From positions 113,414 to 177,413 of the forward strand of contig NZ_VLTJ01000028.1 in assembly GCF_007558815.1 (NCBI RefSeq): a DNA stretch of 64,000 bases. Reading direction: 5' to 3'. Positions 18,288 to 27,416 of the stretch are shown here, piece by piece (position 1 is the stretch's first letter; the number at the start of each line of letters is the position of its first letter). The notes beneath the pieces were generated by a model that saw only the letters and a list, made by a program, of their open reading frames with translations, had not been told where the DNA came from and made no database searches. Both the position numbers and the translations under genes were made by a program. The stretch comes from Verticiella sediminum (GTDB lineage Bacteria; Pseudomonadota; Gammaproteobacteria; Burkholderiales; Burkholderiaceae_B).

Positions 18288-19494
18288 ATGAACGCCGCCG
18301 CCTGGCTGGCCGGCACCATCGCCATCCGCTTTCTGCGGCAAAGCCGGGCACAGACGCTCGTCATCCTGGTCGGCATCGCGGTCGGCGTCTCGGTGATCGT
18401 GTTCATCCGCGCGCTCATCGGCGGCCTGCAGGCCAATATCATCGAGCGCACGCTGGGCACCCAGGCGCACATCGCGATCTCTCCCGCGGACGAAATCAAT
18501 CGCCCGGCCGCGGCGCCGCCGGGCGCCTGGCGGCTGCTGCTGGAGGACAAGCGCGCACAGCGCCTGCGCTCCATCGACGACTGGCAAAGGCTGCAGCCCG
18601 CACTCGAGGCCCTGTCCGGTATCCGTGCCGTCTCGCCGCTGGTTTCCGGCCCGGGCTTCGGCCGCCGCGGCGAGGCACGCGCATCGGTCGCCATCCTGGG
18701 CGTGCAGCCGGAGCGCTACCAGCACATCATTCCGGTGCATCGGCACCTGCGCGAAGGCGTGTTCCGCCCCGCCCCCGGCGAGGTAGCGATCGGCAGCCAG
18801 CTCGCCCAGGATCTCGGCCTGCGCCTGGGCGGAAAACTGCGTGTCGAGGCCGGCGACGGCCGCGACGCCGTGCTTACGGTTACCGGCATCTTCGAGCTGG
18901 GCGTGCGCGAACTCGACAGCCGCTACGTCTACCTGGACATGAAACAGGCCCAGGCCCTGCTCGGCCTGCCCGGCGGCGTGACCCGCTTCGACGCCACGGT
19001 CGATGACATCTTCATGGCGCGCGAGATCGCGCAGCGCATCGAGCGCCTGGCGGGCCTCAAGGCCGAGAGCTGGATGCAGACCAATGCCGAGCTGCTCAAC
19101 GCCCTGCGTTCGCAGACGCTGGCCACCACCATGATCAGCGTGTTCGTCGCCTTGTCGGTGGCCATCGGCATCGCCTCGGTGCTGGCCGTGAGCGTCACAC
19201 AGCGCACCCGAGAGATCGGCATCCTGCGCGCCATGGGCACCACCCGGCGCCAGATGCTGGGCGTCTTCCTGCTGCAGGGCGCCGTGCTGGGGCTGATCGG
19301 CTCGCTCGCCGGCAGCCTGGTCGGGCTGGGCCTGACCTGGGCCTTCAACACCTTCGGCCCCAGGCTGTTCTACATTCCCCTGCCGCCCGGGCTGATTCCG
19401 GCCGCCATGGCCATCGCCACGCTGAGCGGTGTGCTCGCCGCGTCGGCGCCGGCCTGGCGCGCCGCCAGCATGGACCCCGCGGAGGCGATCCGCT

Positions 19495-19502
<8 letters not shown>
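18288..19502 (+). CDS. ABC transporter permease, MacB/LolE (FtsX) family
   Basis: A 404-aa inner-membrane protein with four transmembrane segments: one at about 22-45 ([20 protein letters not shown]) and three near the C-terminus (about 280-395). They flank a large periplasmic domain. The C-terminal FtsX signature [18 protein letters not shown] is present. With separate HlyD and ATPase genes the system resembles DevBCA-type or lipoprotein/glycolipid exporters that work with TolC. The cargo is unknown. The start codon at 18288 is the fifth ATG of the tandem array, with ribosome site AGGAGG. The gene overlaps the ATPase gene by 8 bp. Confidence 0.88.
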
Positions 19503-20250
<748 letters not shown>

Positions 20251-20307
20251 ATTTCTGCGATCATGACGCCAATTGCAGATCAGGACAGACGCCCGCGTGC
20301 GCCACGC

Positions 20308-20341
20308 AGCGATTGCAATATACAAAAACAATCGCTACCAT
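20308..20341 (+). promoter_or_regulatory. ahpC promoter region with dyad
   Basis: AGCGATTG (20308-20315) and CAATCGCT (20329-20336) form a perfect 8-bp inverted repeat. TTGCAA (20313-20318) and TACCAT (20336-20341), 17 bp apart, make a plausible sigma-70 promoter embedded in it. OxyR control is expected for ahpC, but the ATAG/CTAT consensus is not clear here, so the dyad may bind another regulator. Confidence 0.4.
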
Positions 20342-20428
20342 AGAATCAATTGATTTGATTAATATAGAGATTGCCGGCATCATGATCGGCAGTTACCCGC
20401 CAGCCCCTTTCCACAGGAGTTCTACTTC

Positions 20429-20992
20429 ATGTCTCTCGTCAATACCCAAGTCAAGCCGTTCAAAGCCACCGCTTACCACAACGGCAAGTTCGTCCCGGTG
20501 TCCGACGCCGACCTGAAGGGCAAGTGGTCCGTCTTCGTGTTCTACCCCGCCGACTTCACCTTCGTGTGCCCGACGGAGCTGGAAGACCTGGCCAACAAGT
20601 ACGAAGAATTCAAGAAGCTCGGCGTCGAAGTCTATGGCGTCTCGACCGACACCCACTTCACCCACAAGGCCTGGCACGACACCTCCCCCGCCATCGGCAA
20701 GGTGCAATACCCGCTGGTCGGCGACCCCACCGCCACCCTGGCCCGCAACTTCGAAGTGCTGATCGAAGAAGAAGGCCTGGCCCTGCGCGGCACCTTCGTG
20801 ATCAACCCCGAAGGCCTGATCAAGCTGGTCGAAGTGAATGACAACGGCATCGGCCGCAACGCCGACGAGCTGCTGCGCAAGGTGCGCGCCGCCCAGTACA
20901 TCGCGGCCCACCCGAACGAAGTCTGCCCCGCCAAGTGGGAAGAAGGCGGCGAAACGCTGAAGCCTTCGCTGGACCTGGTCGGCAAGATCTAA
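20429..20992 (+). CDS. ahpC: Alkyl hydroperoxide reductase, peroxiredoxin subunit AhpC
   Basis: A 187-aa typical 2-Cys peroxiredoxin that reduces H2O2 and organic peroxides in the cytoplasm. The peroxidatic Cys47 is in [17 protein letters not shown], the resolving Cys166 is in [12 protein letters not shown], and the [14 protein letters not shown] segment is present. Length and motifs match enteric AhpC closely. The ribosome site is CAGGAG. The gene lies 134 bp before ahpF, its dedicated reductase, with a hairpin between them. Confidence 0.97.
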   Translation: MSLVNTQVKPFKATAYHNGKFVPVSDADLKGKWSVFVFYPADFTFVCPTELEDLANKYEEFKKLGVEVYGVSTDTHFTHKAWHDTSPAIGKVQYPLVGDPTATLARNFEVLIEEEGLALRGTFVINPEGLIKLVEVNDNGIGRNADELLRKVRAAQYIAAHPNEVCPAKWEEGGETLKPSLDLVGKI

Positions 20993-21024
20993 GCGATCTT
21001 TCCGCGCGGCATCCGCAGCCTGAC

Positions 21025-21063
21025 GGCGCGGACCCAGGGCCTGCGAAGGTCCTGGACCGCGCC
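21025..21063 (+). promoter_or_regulatory. Hairpin between ahpC and ahpF
   Basis: GGCGCGG (21025-21031) pairs with CCGCGCC (21057-21063), extended by an imperfect inner stem. There is no T tract, so it is more likely a processing or mRNA-stability element, or a partial attenuator, than a full terminator. It could give more ahpC than ahpF product. Confidence 0.5.
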
Positions 21064-21126
21064 GTTCGTCCATCTGCGTTCTTCCCCGCTCACGACCCAT
21101 CCGGACACCACAGGAAACCCAACGCC

Positions 21127-22710
21127 ATGCTAGACGCGAACATCAAGACCCAGTTGCAAGCCTACCTGGAGAAGGTGACCCAGCCGATCACGCTGGTCGC
21201 CTCGCTGGACGATGGCGCGAAATCGGCGGAGCTGCGCTCGCTGCTCGTCGACATCGCGAGCCTGTCGGACCGGGTATCGTTCAAGGAAGACGGCGACGAC
21301 GCGCGCAAGCCCTCGTTCGCGATCAGCCGCGACGGCACGGACATCGCCGTGCGCTTCGCCGGCATCCCGATGGGCCATGAATTCACGTCGCTCATCCTGG
21401 CCCTGCTGCAAGTCGGTGGCCACCCGCCCAAGGTCGAGCCCGAGGTGATCGAGCAGATCCGCGCGCTCGAGGGCGAGTTCTCGTTCGAAACCTATTTCTC
21501 GCTGTCCTGCCAGAACTGCCCCGACGTGGTGCAGGCGCTCAATCTGATGTCGGTGATCAACCCGCGCATCAAGCACGTCGCCATCGACGGCGCGCTGTTC
21601 CAGCAGGAAGTGGAGTCGCGCCAGGTCATGGCCGTGCCTTCGGTGTTCCTGAACGGCTCACCCTTCGAGCAGGGCCGCGTCACCATCGAGCAGATCCTGA
21701 AGAAGCTCGACAGCGGCGCCAGCGCCCGTGCGACCGAGAAGATCAACGCGCTTGCCCCGTACGACATGCTGATCGTCGGCGGCGGCCCGGCCGGTGCGGC
21801 CGCCGCCATCTACGCCGCCCGCAAGGGCATCCGTACGGGCGTGGTGGCCGAGCGTTTCGGCGGCCAGGTGCTGGACACGCTGGCGATCGAGAACTTCATC
21901 TCGGTCGAGCACACCGAAGGGCCCAAGCTAGCCGCCGATCTCGAGCGCCACGTGCGCAGCTATGGCGTGGACATCATCAACGAGCAGCGCGCCGAAGCGC
22001 TCGTCCCGGGCGACTACAGCGAGATCCGCCTGGCCGATGGCGGCGTGCTGCGCGCGCGCGCCATCGTGCTCGCCACCGGCGCCCGCTGGCGCGAGATCAA
22101 CGTGCCCGGCGAACAGGAATACCGCAACCGCGGCGTGGCCTACTGCCCGCACTGCGATGGCCCGCTCTTCAAGGGCAAGCGCGTGGCGGTGATCGGCGGC
22201 GGCAATTCGGGCGTGGAAGCAGCCATCGACCTGGCCGGCATCGTCGAGCACGTCACCCTGATCGAGTTCGCCGACCAGTTGCGCGCCGACGCCGTGCTGC
22301 AGGACAAGCTCGCTTCCCTGCCCAACGTGCGCGTCGTCACCAGCGCCCAGACCACCGAAATCACGGGCGACGGCAACAAGGTGAACGGCCTGGTCTACAA
22401 GGACCGCGCGACGGGCGCAAGCCACACGGTGGAACTCGCCGGCGTGTTCGTGCAGATCGGCCTGGTGCCCAACACCGGCTTCCTGAAGGACACGGTCGAG
22501 CTCACGCCCTATGGCGAGATCGTCACCAACGCGCGTGGCGAAACCTCGGTGCCGGGCGTGTTCGCCGCCGGCGACGTCACCACCGTGCCGTACAAGCAGA
22601 TCGTGGTGGCCATGGGCGAAGGCACCAAGGCCGCGCTGTCGGCCTTTGACTACCTGATCCGCACGCCGGCCCCGGCCCTCGCCGAGGCCGCGGAGGCCGT
22701 GGCCGGCTGA
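21127..22710 (+). CDS. ahpF: Alkyl hydroperoxide reductase flavoprotein subunit AhpF
   Basis: A 527-aa NADH-dependent disulfide reductase that recycles AhpC. The N-terminal tandem thioredoxin folds carry Cys128-Cys131 (LSCQNCPDV). The FAD Rossmann motif [17 protein letters not shown] is at about 217, the thioredoxin-reductase-like redox pair CPHC is at Cys340-Cys343, and the NAD motif [15 protein letters not shown] is at about 357. The closing [17 protein letters not shown] binds FAD. The start at 21127 ([17 protein letters not shown]) is the family N-terminus; the longer open frame overlaps ahpC and is not used. Regulation is presumably shared with ahpC. Confidence 0.97.
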   Translation: MLDANIKTQLQAYLEKVTQPITLVASLDDGAKSAELRSLLVDIASLSDRVSFKEDGDDARKPSFAISRDGTDIAVRFAGIPMGHEFTSLILALLQVGGHPPKVEPEVIEQIRALEGEFSFETYFSLSCQNCPDVVQALNLMSVINPRIKHVAIDGALFQQEVESRQVMAVPSVFLNGSPFEQGRVTIEQILKKLDSGASARATEKINALAPYDMLIVGGGPAGAAAAIYAARKGIRTGVVAERFGGQVLDTLAIENFISVEHTEGPKLAADLERHVRSYGVDIINEQRAEALVPGDYSEIRLADGGVLRARAIVLATGARWREINVPGEQEYRNRGVAYCPHCDGPLFKGKRVAVIGGGNSGVEAAIDLAGIVEHVTLIEFADQLRADAVLQDKLASLPNVRVVTSAQTTEITGDGNKVNGLVYKDRATGASHTVELAGVFVQIGLVPNTGFLKDTVELTPYGEIVTNARGETSVPGVFAAGDVTTVPYKQIVVAMGEGTKAALSAFDYLIRTPAPALAEAAEAVAG

Positions 22711-22752
22711 CGCCGACCGGATAACCGGCAGTACCCCCTATTGGCGTTGACC

Positions 22753-22777
22753 CGCCCGGCATCTGCCGGGCGTTTTT
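22753..22777 (+). terminator. Terminator of the ahpC-ahpF operon
   Basis: CGCCCGGCA / TGCCGGGCG (22753-22761 with 22764-22772) is directly followed by TTTTT. It lies 42 bp after the ahpF stop. Confidence 0.88.
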
Positions 22778-22866
22778 CCAGGTACTCCGGCGGAGGGCTT
22801 CGGCGAGCCTGTCGATCACCTTGGTGCTTGCGTCTCTCGGTTCGCAAGTGCACATGAAAGGCAATG

Positions 22867-23709
22867 TCAGTCGTAGACATGCCTGGCTTTCGCGCCGGTA
22901 TACCTCGGCAGAAAACTGCGCGGCATGGGCCCCTTGTTGCGGCCGCCCTGCAGGGTCTGCTCCCACGCATGCGCCAGAATCCCTACCGAGCGCGACAGGC
23001 AGAAGAGCCCGCGCGCCAGCGGTGCCGGAAAGCCCAGCTCGGCGTAGATGACGGCCGTGGCACCGTCGATGTTCATGGGAATCTTCCGGCCGCCCTTGCG
23101 CGCGGCCAGCGCGGCTTCCACGGCGCGGCCGATCCTGGCGAAGCGGCCGGAAATCTCGCCACGTCCAGCCGCTGCATCCACCAGCGCCAGCAGCGGGCCG
23201 CTGCGCGGGTCCGTGGGATGAAAACGGTGGCCGAAGCCGGGGATGAACTTGCCATACTGCGCGATGCAGGCGTCGAGCCCCTCTTCCACGGCCAGTGCGA
23301 AGGGGATTCCGGCACGCTCGCGCGCGGCGATGTCCTGGTAGAGGCCCACGGCCTGTTCGCCCGCGCCGCCATGCACGTCGCCCAGCACGTTGAGCGCGCT
23401 GGCCATAGCGCCATTCAGGCCCACGCCGCAGGTCGAGGCCATACGGGCAATGGCGATCGACGGCGCCTGCGGGCCATGGTCGACGGCGGACATGAGCACC
23501 GCGTCGAGCAGCCGTGCCTGGGCGGCCGTGGGCAGCTCGCCGCGGGTCATCAGCCAGATCATCTGGACGAGGCTCACGCCATGGTCGATGAGTTCCTCGA
23601 TGGCATAGCCACGGTAGCGGATCACGCCCGGCTGCATATCGATGATGTCGGTGCTCCACCAGGCTTCGGCGGCCTGGCGGTCGGGACTCTTGTCGATGTT
23701 CTCACTCAT
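22867..23709 (-). CDS. Citrate-synthase-fold lyase (citryl-CoA lyase-like)
   Basis: 280 aa, much shorter than the ~430 aa of housekeeping citrate synthase. It keeps the three catalytic residues of the fold: His in DVHGGAGEQ, His in GFGHRFHPTDPR and Asp in IPMNIDGATAVIY. The N-terminal element RYRGYAIEELIDHGVSLVQ is typical of the superfamily. Related short proteins are annotated as citryl-CoA lyases. Cleavage of a citryl- or citramalyl-like CoA ester is plausible, but the substrate is unproven. It overlaps the CoA-transferase gene by 4 bp (ATGA), so the two are translationally coupled. It is the last gene of the 14-gene catabolic operon. Confidence 0.78.
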   Translation of the reverse strand: MSENIDKSPDRQAAEAWWSTDIIDMQPGVIRYRGYAIEELIDHGVSLVQMIWLMTRGELPTAAQARLLDAVLMSAVDHGPQAPSIAIARMASTCGVGLNGAMASALNVLGDVHGGAGEQAVGLYQDIAARERAGIPFALAVEEGLDACIAQYGKFIPGFGHRFHPTDPRSGPLLALVDAAAGRGEISGRFARIGRAVEAALAARKGGRKIPMNIDGATAVIYAELGFPAPLARGLFCLSRSVGILAHAWEQTLQGGRNKGPMPRSFLPRYTGAKARHVYD

Positions 23710-24908
23710 ACGGCCTTGTCCTCTTTCAAAGCGGCGATGTCCTCGGGCGTGTAGCCCAGTTCGGCCAGGATGGCGTCCCCGTGCTCGCCCAGGCGCGGCG
23801 GCGGCGCGTCGACGGCCGGCGCCCGGCCGTCGAGCTTGAAGCCGGTGCGCAGCACGCGCACCTTGCGGTCTACACCAGGCACATCGGCGAATTCAGCCAC
23901 CATGCCGCGGCCGGCGATCTGGGGATGGTCCAGCACCTGCGGCACGGTGTAGACCGGACCCGCGGGCACGCCGGCCTGGTTGAGCGCCGTCCACCAGTGC
24001 TCAGTGCTGCCCGTGGCCAGCGCCTCCTCCAGCACGGCTGTCAACTCGTGGCGGTGCTGCAGCCGGCCCTGGCGCTCGGCGAAGCGCGGGTCGTTGACCA
24101 ACTCGGGACGGCCGACCACGCGGCACACGGCCTCGAACTGCTCCTGCTTGTTGGCGGCAATGTTGATCAAGCCGTCGACCGTGCGGAAGGTGCCCGATGG
24201 GCTGGCCGTGACGTTGTCGTTGCCCATGGGCTGCGGCGCCTTGTGCGCCACCAGATAGTTGGACACCGCCCACCCCATGGTGGCCATGGCGGCTTCGAGC
24301 ATGGAGACGTCGATGAAACTACCGCCGGTGCGGTCACGCTGTGCCAGCGCCCCGGCCACCGCCATGGCAGCCGTCAGGCCACCGATGGTGTCGGCCACCG
24401 GATAACCCACGCGATAGGGCCCGGTGGCCGGATCGCCGGTGATGCTCATGATGCCGGACATGCCCTGGATGATCTGGTCGTAGGCCGGCAGGTCGCGCAG
24501 CGGGCCATCCTGGCCAAAACCGGAGATGGCGCAATAGATGAGCTTCGGTTGAACCTTGAGCAATTCTTCGTACCCCAGCCCCAGCCGACGCATCACGCCG
24601 GGACGGAAGTTTTCTACCAACACGTCAGCGGTCGCCACCAGTTTGCGAAAGACCTCCTTGCCGCGGGCATGCTTGAGGTCCAGCGTGATGGAGCGCTTGC
24701 CGGCGTTCTGCGCCAGGAACGACACGCCCATATGGCGGCGGTTGAGGTCCGGATCGGCGCCGAGCTGGCGGGCCAGGTCGCCACCGGCGCGATTCTCGAC
24801 CTTGATCACCTGCGCGCCCATGTGGGCCAACTGATGGCAGGCGAAGGGCCCGGCAAGTACGTTGGTCAGGTCGAGCACGCGAGTATGTTGCAGGGGGCTG
24901 GCTGTCAT
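23706..24908 (-). CDS. Family III CoA-transferase (CaiB/BaiF)
   Basis: A 400-aa enzyme that moves CoA between carboxylic acids through an aspartyl-CoA intermediate. Typical family segments are TRVLDLTNVLAGPFACHQLAHMGA, the VIKVENRAGGD binding loop, NKRSITLDLK-like NAGKRSITLDLKHARGKEVF, ENFRPGVMRRLGLGYEEL, ISGFGQDGPLRDLPAYDQIIQG and the C-terminal PAGPVYTVPQVLDHPQI. The start at 24908 gives the standard N-terminus; the longer open frame upstream runs through non-coding sequence. It probably supplies the CoA ester used by the overlapping citrate-synthase-fold lyase. Substrate unknown. Confidence 0.92.
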   Translation of the reverse strand: MTASPLQHTRVLDLTNVLAGPFACHQLAHMGAQVIKVENRAGGDLARQLGADPDLNRRHMGVSFLAQNAGKRSITLDLKHARGKEVFRKLVATADVLVENFRPGVMRRLGLGYEELLKVQPKLIYCAISGFGQDGPLRDLPAYDQIIQGMSGIMSITGDPATGPYRVGYPVADTIGGLTAAMAVAGALAQRDRTGGSFIDVSMLEAAMATMGWAVSNYLVAHKAPQPMGNDNVTASPSGTFRTVDGLINIAANKQEQFEAVCRVVGRPELVNDPRFAERQGRLQHRHELTAVLEEALATGSTEHWWTALNQAGVPAGPVYTVPQVLDHPQIAGRGMVAEFADVPGVDRKVRVLRTGFKLDGRAPAVDAPPPRLGEHGDAILAELGYTPEDIAALKEDKAV

Positions 24909-25035
24909 AAGAGAAGTGATTGGTGTTGGTCCCCAAGACGAAAGGCAGACGATGTCGCCATTCCTCGCGGTCGTCTTTACTGCCGAGGAACTGCCCCGAA
25001 GCACGTCCCGGTCCTTGCGCAGGACCGGGTTTTCG

Positions 25036-25386
25036 TCAGTCGGTCTTGACCCGCTTGGGGATGATGGTCTGTTCGTAGGTGGTGAACGTCTGAATGCGGC
25101 CGATAAAGGTCGCACCGTCGTCATGCAGACGCTTGGCCTGCGACGAAGCATTGGCGGCCTGGAGAGCGGCCTGGTCGTCGTACCAAAGCTCGGCTATCCC
25201 GTCCACTTCGACATCCATCGAAGGAATGTCGGGTCGCTCGCGTGTGGCCAGTATGTGCGTCAGCACATAGCGGCGCAGCCCCGGAACTTCGTGCGCCAGC
25301 GGCGCGTGGACCTGCGTCCAGTGTTCGAGGAATTCCTCGTGCGTGATTCCTTCTCTGCGCGATAGCAACGACAGGCTCTTGATCAT
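25036..25386 (-). CDS. EthD-domain protein
   Basis: A 116-aa ferredoxin-like (dimeric alpha-beta barrel) protein. It begins MIKSLSLLSRREGITHEEF and shows the EthD signature HWTQVHAPLAHEVPGLRRYV, followed by VDGIAELWYDD. EthD-type proteins accompany oxidative or dehalogenating catabolic enzymes. Some are isomerases or monooxygenases, and many have no assigned activity. It is within the large operon, 127 bp upstream of the CoA-transferase gene and 59 bp downstream of a Bug-protein gene, so it is likely a pathway enzyme or helper. Confidence 0.8.
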   Translation of the reverse strand: MIKSLSLLSRREGITHEEFLEHWTQVHAPLAHEVPGLRRYVLTHILATRERPDIPSMDVEVDGIAELWYDDQAALQAANASSQAKRLHDDGATFIGRIQTFTTYEQTIIPKRVKTD

Positions 25387-25445
25387 GGCAACCTTTCAAG
25401 TGTGTGACGACGGGCCGGCATTCAACATCTATTTTGCAGGTACAT

Positions 25446-26459
25446 TCAGTCGCCCTTGATCCCTGCGGCCTTTATCACTTTTCTCCACTTGTCCTGCTCA
25501 GCCAATTGATAACGAACCAACTCTTCCGGCGAGCTGCCCAGAGCAAGAGCGCCAATCTCGTTCAATCTGGCAATGACTTCAGGCTGCTTCAACAATTCGT
25601 TTATGCGCTGGGATAGCTGCTCGACGATCGGCTTCGGCGTGCCGGCCGGCGCATACATGCCATACCAGGAAGAAGCCTCGAAATCGTCCGCGCCAAGCGC
25701 CTCCCCCATCGTCGGGACATCCGGATACTGCGGTAGACGCTGGGCGGTAGTGACTGCCAGCAGGCGCAGCTTGCCTGCGTTGATGAAGGGCCCGCTCGTG
25801 GTCAAAGTGTCGAACATCACTTGCACTTGTCCGCCCACGAGGTCGATTATTGCCGGTGCGGAGCCCTTGTAGGGGATGTGCGTGATAGCCGTACCCGTGC
25901 GATATTTGAAGTATTCGGCGATCAAGTGCGAAGAGCCACCGCTTCCAGCCGACCCGTAATTCACCGTCGTTGGATGTTCCTTGAGATAGGTGACCAGATC
26001 GGCAAGGTTATCCACCGGCAGCACGCTTGGGTTGACCACGACGACCATGGGAACCGTCAACACGAGCGACAAAGGGTCGAAGTCCTTGTTGATATCGTAA
26101 GGTACCTGGTCGAACAGATAGGAATTGATGGCAATTCCCAGACTGGAGATCATCAATGTATAGCCGTCGGCCGGGGCGGACTTCAAGGCCATGGCTCCGA
26201 TGATCCCATTGCCGCCGGGCCTGTTGTCGACCATCACCGGGGTTCCGAGCGAGGACGAGAGCCCCTGGCCAATGGCACGAGCGGCCAGATCCGTAGGCCC
26301 GCCGGCAGGAAATGGAACGATCAGGCGGATAGGTTTGGAAGGGAATGCTTCTTCTGCGGCCGATGCGGTACTGCTCAGCGCGACCGCCAGGGCGGCAACC
26401 ATGAAGGAACCCAAAAAGCGACGTAGCAAGATCTGTCTCCCTGGTAATGTCGTCGGCAC
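25446..26459 (-). CDS. Bug family (TctC) solute-binding protein 1
   Basis: A 337-aa periplasmic receptor with an N-terminal signal (RRFLGSFMVAALAVALSSTASA, cleavage about 34). The mature part has the Bug signature FPSKPIRLIVPFPAGGPTDL, VMVDNRPGGNGIIGA near 75, THIPYKGSAPAIIDLVGGQVQ near 200 and the C-terminal LNEIGA. Such proteins bind carboxylates for TctAB-type permeases or act as sensors; no tctA/tctB is in this window. It is embedded between the SMP-30 and EthD genes of the catabolic operon, 12 bp after the SMP-30 stop, so its ligand is probably the pathway substrate or an intermediate. Confidence 0.9.
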   Translation of the reverse strand: MPTTLPGRQILLRRFLGSFMVAALAVALSSTASAAEEAFPSKPIRLIVPFPAGGPTDLAARAIGQGLSSSLGTPVMVDNRPGGNGIIGAMALKSAPADGYTLMISSLGIAINSYLFDQVPYDINKDFDPLSLVLTVPMVVVVNPSVLPVDNLADLVTYLKEHPTTVNYGSAGSGGSSHLIAEYFKYRTGTAITHIPYKGSAPAIIDLVGGQVQVMFDTLTTSGPFINAGKLRLLAVTTAQRLPQYPDVPTMGEALGADDFEASSWYGMYAPAGTPKPIVEQLSQRINELLKQPEVIARLNEIGALALGSSPEELVRYQLAEQDKWRKVIKAAGIKGD

Positions 26460-26471
26460 GCGGCTCGACCA

Positions 26472-27416
26472 TTATTGGCAATGCAATCTCAGGCCCGCAC
26501 GGGGCCACTCGGTCTCGATCAGCGTGCCGCTCCACGAGCCGGTAAGCCATGCCCGCTTCATGTCATCGCCGCCGAAGCAGAGGTTCGTGATGTGCGTGTC
26601 TATGTCGACGGGCAGGAACTCGACGATGCCGCCTTCCGGGGCGAAGACCGTGACACCGCCCCGATGGAGCGTTCCCACGCAGACATTGCCGCTAGCTTCG
26701 ACGGCCAGCGAGTCGAAGCGCGCAAAGGTGGGTGAAATGCCGATGAGCCGGCTGCCATGCGGTGAACTATTGGACGCCACGACCGGATGCGCCAGTTCGC
26801 CCGGCCCCTTGAGGTCCCAGGCCCAGACGCGCGCGGTCTCGGTCTCCGCCACGTATAGCGTGCTGCCATCGGGGGACAGGCCGATGCCGTTGGGCTTGCT
26901 GATGGGAAATACCAGGCGCTTGATGAGCGAACCGTCGGCTCGTGCATAGCAGACGCTTCCCAAGTCGGTGTCGGTCGCGCGGGCTTTGCCCAGGTCTGTG
27001 AAGTAAAAGCCACCGTGCGCATCGAAGACCAGGTCGTTGGGCCCCTTCAACGGCACGCCATCGACGCGGTCATAGAGCACCTCCGCCTTGCCCGTCTCGA
27101 TATTCACCCGTTCGATACGGCCGGTGACGTAGTCGTCCGACTGCCCGGCATTGACCATGACACCATCGGCGCGGCGATGGAATTTCAGCCCGCCATTGTT
27201 CGTGACGTAGCAGGCGCCATCCGGTCCGAGCGCCGCGCCGTTGGGGCCGCCGCCGAGTGTGGAGACGATGTGCTTGCGCCCGCCCGGGGTCACGCGGGTC
27301 AGGGTGCGGCGGCGGATCTCCACCACGAGCACACTGCCATCCGGCAGCGCCACCGGCCCTTCCGGAAACCATAGGTCGTTCGCAACGACCCGTGTCTTGA
27401 GCTGGGGTGTGGTCAT
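26472..27416 (-). CDS. SMP-30/gluconolactonase-like hydrolase
   Basis: A 314-aa six-bladed beta-propeller enzyme. Metal and active-site landmarks of the family are visible: the Glu in DLWFPEGPVALPDG (about 18), the Asn in LKGPNDLVFDAHGGFYFTDLG, the SKPNGIGLSPDGSTLYVAET blade and the late Asp in FDSLAVEASGNVCVG. Members hydrolyse lactones or esters using a divalent metal. The start at 27416 overlaps the stop of the upstream acyl-CoA synthetase as ATGA. In the operon it may open a lactone formed in, or supplied to, the pathway; the exact substrate is unknown. Confidence 0.87.
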   Translation of the reverse strand: MTTPQLKTRVVANDLWFPEGPVALPDGSVLVVEIRRRTLTRVTPGGRKHIVSTLGGGPNGAALGPDGACYVTNNGGLKFHRRADGVMVNAGQSDDYVTGRIERVNIETGKAEVLYDRVDGVPLKGPNDLVFDAHGGFYFTDLGKARATDTDLGSVCYARADGSLIKRLVFPISKPNGIGLSPDGSTLYVAETETARVWAWDLKGPGELAHPVVASNSSPHGSRLIGISPTFARFDSLAVEASGNVCVGTLHRGGVTVFAPEGGIVEFLPVDIDTHITNLCFGGDDMKRAWLTGSWSGTLIETEWPRAGLRLHCQ

